Shown piece by piece: positions 45,413 to 52,653 of a stretch of DNA of 64,000 nucleotides (within the stretch, counting starts at the first letter, position 1; every line of letters starts with the position of its first letter). The notes below the pieces were generated by a model, which saw nothing but the letters and a program-made list of their open reading frames with translations, did not search any database and was not told where the DNA came from. The position numbers and the translations under genes were made by a program. The stretch comes from Microlunatus phosphovorus NM-1 (GTDB lineage: Bacteria; Actinomycetota; Actinomycetes; Propionibacteriales; Propionibacteriaceae), in NCBI RefSeq assembly GCF_000270245.1, contig NC_015635.1, positions 1,550,001-1,614,000 of the forward strand, written 5' to 3'.

Positions 45413-46228
45413 ATGGGCCGAGTCACGCAGCGCCAGCGGGTGGTCCGCCTCGGCGCCGATGATCGAGCGGACCGGATGGACACTCTGGCGGTCGAGGAGC
45501 CGTTGGAGATCCGGCTGAATGGTCGCCCTTTTCAGGTGACGATGCGTACGCCGGGTGATGACATCGACCTGGTGCATGGGCTGTTGCACAGCGAGCAGGT
45601 GATCTCCGAGGCCGCGCAGGTGGTCCTGGCGCGCTACTGCGCTGGTGTCGGTCCGGATGGCCAGAACACCTACAACGTGATCGATGTCACGCTGGGGGAG
45701 GGGGCGGTGTCGCCCGATCCGGGCTTGCAGCGCAACGTGTTGACCTCGAGCGCCTGCGGAGTCTGTGGCGCGGCGAGCATCGACCAGGTGACCAAGGTGG
45801 CTCGCTATGACTTGTCCGCGACCCCGGTGTCGCAAGACCTGCTGCTGGCAGCACCTCAGCTGGTACGACCGCAGCAGAAGGTCTTCGCCAAGACCGGCGG
45901 CCTGCATGCCGCCGCGATCCTTGACGTCTCCGGCGCGGTGCGCTGCGTCCGCGAGGACGTCGGCCGGCACAACGCGGTCGACAAGGTGGTCGGCTGGGCC
46001 CTCCGCCAGGGGCGGGTGCCGCTGCCCGACACTGTGCTGTTCGTTTCCGGTCGGGCCTCCTTCGAGCTGGTGCAGAAGGCGGTGTTGGCCGGGATCGGCA
46101 TCGTCGCCGCGGTGTCGGCGCCGAGCTCGTTGGCCGTCGAACTCGCCGAACGGAGCGGGCTGACTCTGGTCGGCTTCCTGCGCGACCACTCGATGAACGT
46201 CTACACCCATCCCCAGCGGGTGGCGTAG
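45413..46228 (+). CDS. fdhD: FdhD, sulfurtransferase for formate dehydrogenase
   Basis: FdhD passes sulfur to the molybdenum cofactor of formate dehydrogenase. The 271-residue protein has the CxxC motif in SSACGVCG near residue 115, the family segments EEPLEIRLNGRPF near residue 28, and FAKTGGLHAAAI near residue 159, EDVGRHNAVDK near residue 182 and SGRASFELVQKA near residue 209. No formate dehydrogenase gene is in the window. moaA follows 0.6 kb downstream on the same strand. Confidence 0.95.
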   Translation: MGRVTQRQRVVRLGADDRADRMDTLAVEEPLEIRLNGRPFQVTMRTPGDDIDLVHGLLHSEQVISEAAQVVLARYCAGVGPDGQNTYNVIDVTLGEGAVSPDPGLQRNVLTSSACGVCGAASIDQVTKVARYDLSATPVSQDLLLAAPQLVRPQQKVFAKTGGLHAAAILDVSGAVRCVREDVGRHNAVDKVVGWALRQGRVPLPDTVLFVSGRASFELVQKAVLAGIGIVAAVSAPSSLAVELAERSGLTLVGFLRDHSMNVYTHPQRVA

Positions 46229-46266
46229 CGTCGGAGCCCTCAAACACTCGACGGAAGGTCGACACA

Positions 46267-46839
46267 ATGGCACGTGGATCGAGACAGTGCGCCGGGGCTC
46301 GCGACGCGGGCCTGCTGCTGCTCAGGGTTGGTGTCGGCGGTGCGTTGGTCGCCCACGGCACACAGAAGCTGTTCGGCTGGTTCGGTGGGGGTGGCATCGA
46401 GGGCACCGCCACGTTCCTGGGCTCGGCCGGTTTCGAGCCTGCGAAACTCAACGCCACCCTGGCGGGGGTTGGCGAGGCCGGCTCGGGTGCGCTGCTCGCC
46501 CTCGGTCTGGGCACCGGTCCGGCTGGGGCCGCGGCTTCCGCGACGATGTCGATCGCTTCCGCGGTCAACGCACCCAAGGGTTTCTTCGCCACCAACGGTG
46601 GCCTGGAGTTGCCGGCTGCCTACGGGCTGGTGGCGTCGGTGCTGGCGCTCACCGGCCCCGGGCGGATCTCGCTGGATCAGGCGACCGGGCAGGTGTTCTC
46701 CGGCCGGACTCTCACCCGGCTGGCCTACCTTGCTGCGGCCGCCGGCGCGGCGTACACGTTCTGGAGCCGACAGAAGACCCTGGCCGACCGTGCTGCGGCA
46801 GCCGCGCACGACTCTGCCGGCGAGGACAAGGACGCGTGA
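46267..46839 (+). CDS. DoxX-family membrane protein
   Basis: The 190-residue protein has four hydrophobic segments and the DoxX pattern LLLLRVGVGGALVAHGTQKL near residue 16, with FGWFGGGGIEGTA following. In actinobacteria DoxX proteins take part in membrane redox defence; the role here is unknown. It lies between fdhD (38 bases) and moaA (20 bases) and is probably co-transcribed with them. Confidence 0.87.
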   Translation: MARGSRQCAGARDAGLLLLRVGVGGALVAHGTQKLFGWFGGGGIEGTATFLGSAGFEPAKLNATLAGVGEAGSGALLALGLGTGPAGAAASATMSIASAVNAPKGFFATNGGLELPAAYGLVASVLALTGPGRISLDQATGQVFSGRTLTRLAYLAAAAGAAYTFWSRQKTLADRAAAAAHDSAGEDKDA

Positions 46840-46859
46840 GAGCGGACTAGGCTCGTCGG

Positions 46860-47924
46860 ATGACCACGCTGCTGCCGATTCCCAGGATCCGCTTCGCGGA
46901 TCCGGCAGCTGACCCCGTCACTCAGCAGCCACTTCAGGATGCGTACGGTCGGGTGGCGACCGATCTGCGTGTCTCGTTGACTGACCGCTGCAACCTGCGC
47001 TGCCAGTACTGCATGCCGGCGGAGGGCCTCGATTGGCTGCCGCGTGCTGATCTGTTGAGCGATGAGGAGATCATCCGACTGATCAGGATCGGGGTCAGCA
47101 GGCTGGGCATCACGATGGTCCGACTGACCGGCGGCGAACCGCTGCTGCGGCCGGATCTGGAATGGCTGGTCGCGGCCATCGCAGACCTCGACCCGGCACC
47201 GACGATCGCTCTGACCACCAACGGCATCGGATTGGCGAAGCGGGCTCGGCGGCTGGCCGACGCCGGCCTGGCCCGGATCAACATCTCCTTGGACACCCTC
47301 GATCCGCAGACGTTCAAGCAGATCACCCGGAGGCCCCGGCTCGCGGATGTGCTCGCCGGCGTCGAGGCATCCGTCGCGGCCGGGCTGACTCCGGTCAAGA
47401 TCAACAGTGTGCTGCTGCGTGGGGTGAACGACCACGAGGCGTATCCGCTGCTGGAGTGGGCGATGCGCACCGGCGTCCAGTTGCGGTTCATCGAGCAGAT
47501 GCCGTTGGACGCCCAGCACGCCTGGAAGCGGAGCGAGATGGTCACCGCGGACGAGATCCGCGCTCGGCTCAGCGAGCAGGTACGGCTGGTCGAGGACCCG
47601 ATCGATCGGCAGCGCCGGGGAAGCGCGCCGGCCGAGCTGTTCCGGGTCCAGGGGACCGAGCATGCGGTCGGCATCATCGCCTCGGTGACCCGGCCGTTCT
47701 GCGGTGCCTGCGACCGGGTTCGGCTGACCGCCGACGGCCAGCTGCGCAACTGCCTGTTCGCCCGGACGGAATCGGATCTGCGGGCGCCGCTGCGGTCAGG
47801 GGCGTCCGATTCCGAGATCGCCGACCAGTGGGTCCGGGTGGTGGCGATCAAGCGGCCCGGACACGGCATCGACGACCCGTCCTTCCTGCAGCCCGACCGG
47901 CCGATGTCGGCCATCGGCGGCTAG
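46860..47924 (+). CDS. moaA: GTP 3',8-cyclase MoaA
   Basis: This radical-SAM enzyme makes the first intermediate of molybdenum cofactor. The 354-residue protein has the N-terminal cluster motif DRCNLRCQYCMP near residue 41, GGEPLL near residue 88, the C-terminal cluster cysteines FCGACDRVRLTADGQLRNC near residue 279 and the terminal GG (SAIGG). The stop TAG (47922-47924) interlocks with the opposing TAG of the next gene in a CTAG tetranucleotide. Confidence 0.96.
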   Translation: MTTLLPIPRIRFADPAADPVTQQPLQDAYGRVATDLRVSLTDRCNLRCQYCMPAEGLDWLPRADLLSDEEIIRLIRIGVSRLGITMVRLTGGEPLLRPDLEWLVAAIADLDPAPTIALTTNGIGLAKRARRLADAGLARINISLDTLDPQTFKQITRRPRLADVLAGVEASVAAGLTPVKINSVLLRGVNDHEAYPLLEWAMRTGVQLRFIEQMPLDAQHAWKRSEMVTADEIRARLSEQVRLVEDPIDRQRRGSAPAELFRVQGTEHAVGIIASVTRPFCGACDRVRLTADGQLRNCLFARTESDLRAPLRSGASDSEIADQWVRVVAIKRPGHGIDDPSFLQPDRPMSAIGG

Positions 47925-48163
47925 TCCGCCTGTGCGGGCAGCTCCTCGACCTCGCGCAGGAATCCGCGGGCCGACAGGAATGCGCTCAGCGAGTCGCGGT
48001 GGTCCGGGCAGGCGAGCCAGTGCTTACGGCGGTCCGGGGTGTGGATCTTCGGGTTGTTCCACAACACGTCGTACGCGGCCGGAGCCTGACAGCCTCTAGC
48101 GGAGCAGACCAACTCAGCCGGCCCCTCAGGTCCGTTCGGTCTCCTAGGGAACCCGATGACCAT
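47921..48163 (-). CDS. Conserved small putative zinc-binding protein
   Basis: The 80-residue protein has ELVCSARGCQAPAAYDVLWN near residue 17 and HWLACPDHRDSLSAFLSARG near residue 48, giving a C-x4-C plus C-x2-H set that could bind zinc. Similar small proteins occur widely in actinobacteria without known function. The 5' end overlaps the DUF3099 gene by 20 bases and the 3' end overlaps moaA by four, so it is a real gene packed between two others. Confidence 0.75.
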   Translation of the reverse strand: MVIGFPRRPNGPEGPAELVCSARGCQAPAAYDVLWNNPKIHTPDRRKHWLACPDHRDSLSAFLSARGFLREVEELPAQAD

Positions 48164-48581
48164 GGCTGCCGGTCTCCTCGTCGATGTCTTTGTCGACCTC
48201 GCTGCTGATGATCTCGCCGGTGGTCAGACTCGGCCGTTCGTCCCCGGTTGTCACCTGGGGTGCGTCGCTCGGGGCGCCGCTGCCGCTGTAGCTGCCCTGG
48301 CCGCGCTCGTTGACTTGATTGGCAAAGATCACCGCGACATAAGGCAGCAGCACCGCAGCGGCGAACAAGATCCAGCGAAAGACCCCCGGAGTGAAGATCA
48401 TCGCGATGAAGCAGGCGGTCCGGAAGGCCATGGTGAGGGCGTACCGGCGTTGGCGTCGCGCCAACTCCTCACTCGCGCCGGAGCGCGCGTCGGTGATCGG
48501 CTCGAAGGAGCCGAACGCGACGCCGCCCGAGCGATATCCGGCCCGGCCGTGCGACTGCTGGGGACCTGTGCCAGCTTTCAT
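48144..48581 (-). CDS. DUF3099 membrane protein
   Basis: The 145-residue protein has the DUF3099 core ITDARSGASEELARRQRRYA followed by two closely spaced membrane segments (AFRTACFIAMIFTPGVFRWI and ILFAAAVLLPYVAVIFANQV). A soluble acidic tail ends the protein. The ATG at 48581 is preferred over the GTG three codons earlier. It is divergent from fabG across 42 bases. The function is unknown. Confidence 0.85.
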   Translation of the reverse strand: MKAGTGPQQSHGRAGYRSGGVAFGSFEPITDARSGASEELARRQRRYALTMAFRTACFIAMIFTPGVFRWILFAAAVLLPYVAVIFANQVNERGQGSYSGSGAPSDAPQVTTGDERPSLTTGEIISSEVDKDIDEETGSHGHRVP

Positions 48582-48623
48582 GCTGCCCACCAGTTCAGCC
48601 TACGCGCCCGTTGTCGATAGGTT

Positions 48624-49376
48624 GTGGCCGTGACTGATAGTGAACCGACGACGTCCGTGGCAGCGGCCCAAAAACCCCGAGTGGTGCTGGTCACCGGGGG
48701 CAGCAAAGGCATCGGCCGCGGGATCGCCCAGCGGCTGCACGCGGCAGGCCATCGGGTGGCCGCCACCTACCGCAGCGGTGACGTGCCGGCCGGCGTGCTG
48801 GGTGTGCAGTGCGACATCACCGACCCAGGTCAGGTGGATGCTGCGTTCAGTGCGGTCGAGGCCGAGCTCGGGCCCGTCGAGGTGGTGGTCGCCAATGCCG
48901 GCATCACGCGGGACACGTTGTTGATGCGGATGAGCGACGACGACTGGTCCGCGGTGATCGACACGAACCTGACCGGGTCGTTCCGAGTCGCCAAGCGCGC
49001 CACCCGCGGCATGATGCGTGCTCGCTTCGGCCGGATGATCTTCATCTCCTCCGTGGTCGGCCAGCTCGGCTCGGCCGGCCAGGTCAACTATGCGTCGTCG
49101 AAGGCCGGTCTGGTGGGTCTGGCGCGCTCCCTGGCGCGCGAGCTGGGCTCGCGGGGAGTCACCGCGAACGTGGTCGCGCCAGGGTTCATCGAGACCGACA
49201 TGACCGCCGTCCTCGGTGAGGATCTGGTGAAGAAGTACACCAGCCAGATCCCGCTCGGCCGGCTGGGTGCGGTGGACGACATCGCTGCGACCATCGAGTT
49301 CCTGGCCAGCGATGCGGCCGGCTACATCACCGGCGCGTTGATCCCGGTCGACGGCGGCTTGGGCATGGGTCACTGA
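48624..49376 (+). CDS. fabG: 3-oxoacyl-[ACP] reductase
   Basis: This 250-residue classical SDR makes the first reduction of fatty-acid elongation. It has TGGSKGIGRG near residue 25, VANAGITRDTLLMRM near residue 90 and the catalytic Ser in FISSVVGQLGSAGQVNYASSK with the YxxxK near residue 153. The arrangement fabG followed by an InhA-type enoyl reductase is the conserved actinobacterial pair (M. tuberculosis fabG1-inhA). Starts at GTG 48624 or 48630 are both possible. fabI follows after 46 bases, which contain a GGAAGGA ribosome site. Confidence 0.93.
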   Translation: MAVTDSEPTTSVAAAQKPRVVLVTGGSKGIGRGIAQRLHAAGHRVAATYRSGDVPAGVLGVQCDITDPGQVDAAFSAVEAELGPVEVVVANAGITRDTLLMRMSDDDWSAVIDTNLTGSFRVAKRATRGMMRARFGRMIFISSVVGQLGSAGQVNYASSKAGLVGLARSLARELGSRGVTANVVAPGFIETDMTAVLGEDLVKKYTSQIPLGRLGAVDDIAATIEFLASDAAGYITGALIPVDGGLGMGH

Positions 49377-49422
49377 CCCGTTTCATCGACTGACGGTTTC
49401 ACGAACATCGGAAGGACAGCAC

Positions 49423-50193
49423 GTGGGAATCCTTGAGGGCAAGAACATCCTGGTGGCCGGTGTCACCCTCGACACCTCGATCGGGTTCCATGTGGCCCGG
49501 ATCGCCCAGCAAGAGGGGGCGAACGTCATCGTCTCCAACTTCGGCCGGGCGATGAGCCTGACCGGGCGGGTGATCAAGAAGCTGGATCCGGTGCCGCCGC
49601 TGCTCGAGGTGGATGTCACCAACGAGGAGCATCTGGCGAGCCTGGCCGATCGGGTCGGTGAGCACGTCGACCACCTCGACGGCCTGGTGCACTCGCTGGC
49701 CTTCGCCAATCCGGCAACCGCACTCGGCGGCAAATTCCTCACCACTCCGTACGACGATGTCTCCACCGCCGTGCAGGTGTCGGCGTACTCGTTCAGCTCG
49801 CTCACGATGGCCGTCAAGCCGTTGCTGGCGAATCCCGCCTCGGTCGTCGGCCTGACCTTCGACGCCACGATCTCCTGGCCGGTGTACGACTGGATGGGCG
49901 TGGCCAAGGCGGCGTTGGAGAGCACCAGCCGCTATCTGGCGCGCTATCTGGGGCCGGACGGCGTACGGGTCAATCTGGTCGCGGCCGGGCCGCTGGAGAC
50001 GTTGGCCAAGAAGGCGATCGGCGGCGCCAACGAGTTCAACGAGGTCTGGGAGCAGCGGGCGCCGATCGGCTGGAACGCCCGCGACATGGCGCCGACCGCC
50101 AAGGCCGTGGTCGCGCTGCTCAGCGACTGGTTCCCTGCCACCACCGGCGAGATCGTGCATGTCGACGGCGGCGTGCACGCGATGGGCGCCTGA
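49423..50193 (+). CDS. fabI: Enoyl-[ACP] reductase, InhA type
   Basis: This enzyme performs the last reduction of fatty-acid elongation. The 256-residue protein matches InhA closely. It has MGILEGKNILVAGVTLDTSI at the N-terminus with the atypical cofactor loop, the active-site segment YDWMGVAKAALES near residue 156 (catalytic Tyr and Lys conserved), VRVNLVAAGPLETLAKKAI near residue 182, and APIGWNARDMAPTAKAV. The organism appears to lack mycolate genes here, so the role is general FAS-II. The CphA-like gene begins 22 bases downstream. Confidence 0.95.
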   Translation: MGILEGKNILVAGVTLDTSIGFHVARIAQQEGANVIVSNFGRAMSLTGRVIKKLDPVPPLLEVDVTNEEHLASLADRVGEHVDHLDGLVHSLAFANPATALGGKFLTTPYDDVSTAVQVSAYSFSSLTMAVKPLLANPASVVGLTFDATISWPVYDWMGVAKAALESTSRYLARYLGPDGVRVNLVAAGPLETLAKKAIGGANEFNEVWEQRAPIGWNARDMAPTAKAVVALLSDWFPATTGEIVHVDGGVHAMGA

Positions 50194-50215
50194 CCGCCAT
50201 GGGCAAGGACCGGTC

Positions 50216-51949
50216 GTGAGCGCGGGCGACGGGTCGCTGGTCGAGGTTCGGCTGCTGGACGGTCCGAACCTCTATTTCCCGCGACCTGCGGCCAAGGTCA
50301 CGCTCGACATCGGCCGGCTGCTCGATCTTGATTTGGACCGAGCGCGGGGATTCGCAGACGAGGTGGGATTGCCCCGGTCTCGCCCCGGGCCGGCGGGATC
50401 GGCCTTCCGGCAACGGTTCGTGGCACGGGCGATCGCCCATCTGGTCCGTCGGCTGGCGATCGCGGGCGGGGCGAAACGACTGGCCGTACGGTCTCGGCCG
50501 GGGACCTCGGTGAGCGAACTGGTGGTCGCCTATCCCTGGCGAAACTCTGCCCGGGCCGAGGTGTTGGCCGACGGGCTGGCGGCGGTGCTGGACGCCATCA
50601 GCGACCCCGAGGGCGCAGATGTCGGCGCAGTGCTGCAGCAGGCGGCCGACCAGCTGGCCGCGACGCGACCGGGTTCTGGACCGCGGCTGATCAAACCCAC
50701 GATCCCGGTCGTGGCAGTGACCGGCACGAACGGCAAGACGACGACCTCGCGGATGCTGGGGTTCATTGCCCAGCGAACCGGGCTGTCCGTCGGCTGGTCG
50801 AGCACCGACGGCGTCTATCTCAACGGGGAGCTGGTAGAGGCCGGCGACTATTCCGGGCCGAGCGGCGCCGGACAGGTGCTGCGTCAGCCGGGTGTGCAGC
50901 TCGCGGTCACCGAGACCGCCCGCGGCGGCATCCTGCGCCGCGGCGTCGGTGTGGCCTGGAACGACGTCTCCGTGGTCACCAACATCAGCGCCGATCATCT
51001 CGGCATGGGCGGCATCGAGACGCTGGATCAGCTGGCCGAGGTGAAGGCGGTGATCACCAAGATCACCAAGCCGGACGGCTGGTGCGTGCTGAATGCCGAC
51101 GATCCGCGGACCTTCGCGATGCGGCTGGGCACCAAGGCGCGAGTGTGGGTGTTCACCACCGATCCGAACTCGCCGGCTGCTCGGACGGTGCTCGACGCCG
51201 GCGGGCGCGTGAGCACCGTGATCGACGGCTGGGTGGCTGTGCTCCGATCCGGGTCCGACCCGCTGCCGGTGGTGGAGGTCGTCGATGTCCCGATGACCTT
51301 GGCCGGACTGAGCCGGGTCAACGTGGAGAACGTGCTGGCGGTCACCTCGGCGGCGCTGGCCATCGGGCTGACCGTCGACCAGGTGGCCGACGGGCTGCGA
51401 GCCTTCGATCCCGGTGTGAACAACCCCGGCCGGATGAACATCTGGACGGTGCCGCTCGGTGCCGGTGACGGCGGCGGCGGAGGGGAGATCTCGGTGGTGA
51501 TCGACCTCGCCCACAACGAAGCCGGGTTGCAGGCCCTGATCGAGATCGCCCGGGGGATCAAACCTGCTTCTGGTCGGCTGCTGCTCGGGGTGGGGACCGC
51601 CGGCGACCGCGGCGACGACGTGTTCGTCACCGTGGGCGAGATTGCTGCCCTCGCCGGTGATGTGGTCGAGATCGCGCACAAGGACGAGTACCTGCGGGGT
51701 CGTCCGATGGTCGAGCTGGGTGCCCTGATCAAGGAGGGTGCCGCGCATGCCGGCGTGACCATCACCGCCGAGCACGCTGGCGAGCTTGCGGCGTTGGCGT
51801 CGTTGGTCGGCCAGGCACGACCCGGCGATGTGATCGCGATGATGACCCACCAGGATCGAGTCCAGGTCGACTCCTGGCTTGCCGAGCATGGCGGCCGGCG
51901 CGACTCCATTGCCGATCTGCGTACGAAGGTGCGTCGGGCGTCCGAGTAG
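50216..51949 (+). CDS. CphA-like Mur-ligase-family protein lacking the ATP-grasp domain
   Basis: The 577-residue protein joins two parts of cyanophycin synthetase. Residues 1-150 resemble the CphA N-domain: VEVRLLDGPNLYFPRPAAKV aligns with the SSRVFRGPNVWHYEPAIQLV of the full CphA at 52654. Residues 162-577 are a Mur-ligase domain with P-loop GTNGKTT at 170-176, ETARGGILRRG near 238, ISADHLGMGGIET near 258, and the C-terminal DLAHNEAGLQAL and GTAGDRGDD. The approximately 300-residue ATP-grasp domain that lies between them in CphA is absent. It may add one amino acid type to a peptide or act with the full CphA. The GTG 22 bases after fabI suggests co-transcription. Confidence 0.82.
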   Translation: MSAGDGSLVEVRLLDGPNLYFPRPAAKVTLDIGRLLDLDLDRARGFADEVGLPRSRPGPAGSAFRQRFVARAIAHLVRRLAIAGGAKRLAVRSRPGTSVSELVVAYPWRNSARAEVLADGLAAVLDAISDPEGADVGAVLQQAADQLAATRPGSGPRLIKPTIPVVAVTGTNGKTTTSRMLGFIAQRTGLSVGWSSTDGVYLNGELVEAGDYSGPSGAGQVLRQPGVQLAVTETARGGILRRGVGVAWNDVSVVTNISADHLGMGGIETLDQLAEVKAVITKITKPDGWCVLNADDPRTFAMRLGTKARVWVFTTDPNSPAARTVLDAGGRVSTVIDGWVAVLRSGSDPLPVVEVVDVPMTLAGLSRVNVENVLAVTSAALAIGLTVDQVADGLRAFDPGVNNPGRMNIWTVPLGAGDGGGGGEISVVIDLAHNEAGLQALIEIARGIKPASGRLLLGVGTAGDRGDDVFVTVGEIAALAGDVVEIAHKDEYLRGRPMVELGALIKEGAAHAGVTITAEHAGELAALASLVGQARPGDVIAMMTHQDRVQVDSWLAEHGGRRDSIADLRTKVRRASE

Positions 51950-51966
51950 TGCCTCCGCCACCCCAT

Positions 51967-52023
51967 CGAGAAGTAGCGTGTGGTTCCGAAGAGTGCCGGA
52001 TCGAAACCGCACGCTACTTCTCG
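51967..52023. terminator. Large stem-loop after the CphA-like gene
   Basis: Bases 51967-51988 and 52002-52023 form a 22-base stem with two imperfect positions; the outer 14 pairs (starting CGAGAAGTAGCGTG) are perfect, and the loop is 13 bases. It lies between two convergent genes and has no T-run, so it could be a terminator or an RNA element. Confidence 0.6.
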
Positions 52024-52072
52024 TTGGCGTGGTGTGCTGGCTCGAGAGACGGAGTGACAGATCTCGAAGATG

Positions 52073-52531
52073 TCAGCGGAGGTCGTTCTGCCTCGACCAA
52101 GGCTGGTCGTCGTACGGCGGCAGGACTGCGGTGGGCTCGGTGGCTTGATCCGCCGGCTGATATGGCGCCGGGGCGTAGGCCCGGTATTGCGTTGGGGGCG
52201 CCGGATAGGGGGCCGGAAGTACCGCCGTGTTCAGGTAGACGACGGGACGCGGCTCGCTACTCGCTGACATCACTAGAGCCACGATCCAGCCCACCAGAGT
52301 CCACCCGAGCAGTACGTTGACAAGTGCAATAGCCAGGGTGTTGCTCTTGTTCCGAGTGGCCGCGATCGCCCAGGGCAGCATGTAGCCGGCCGTCAGCACG
52401 GCGACGATCCAGGCGATGACGATGTGCGTGGTCGAGGACTCATGCTGTCGGACGGAGATCTGGGTGTGGGCGCCGTACGAGCCGTAGGGCGCTGGGGACC
52501 CGTAGGGCGACGGGGAAGGCGGATAGCTCAT
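52073..52531 (-). CDS. Superinfection-immunity-like small membrane protein
   Basis: The 152-residue protein has two membrane segments: THIVIAWIVAVLTAGYMLPW and ALVNVLLGWTLVGWIVALV. Between them is the loop AIAATRNKSN typical of the T4 Imm-like superinfection immunity family, which is found widely in bacteria with unknown chromosomal roles. Pro/Tyr/Ala-rich tails flank the membrane part on both sides. The ATG at 52531 has AGGAG seven bases upstream. It is convergent with the CphA-like gene and downstream of CphA on the same strand. Confidence 0.75.
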   Translation of the reverse strand: MSYPPSPSPYGSPAPYGSYGAHTQISVRQHESSTTHIVIAWIVAVLTAGYMLPWAIAATRNKSNTLAIALVNVLLGWTLVGWIVALVMSASSEPRPVVYLNTAVLPAPYPAPPTQYRAYAPAPYQPADQATEPTAVLPPYDDQPWSRQNDLR

Positions 52532-52653
52532 CACAAACTCCTACACACACGCCTGGGGAATGCGATCAGGCGTCCTTACCACTCTAGAGGCAGATCCGTG
52601 CCGCGTAGAAATGAGCGGGCTCCCTCGTGATCGACAAGGACCTTGCGCACACC

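Noticed and set aside
46840-46859. Molybdenum-cofactor riboswitch before moaA
   Set aside because: Only 20 bases separate DoxX and moaA, too few for such an RNA.
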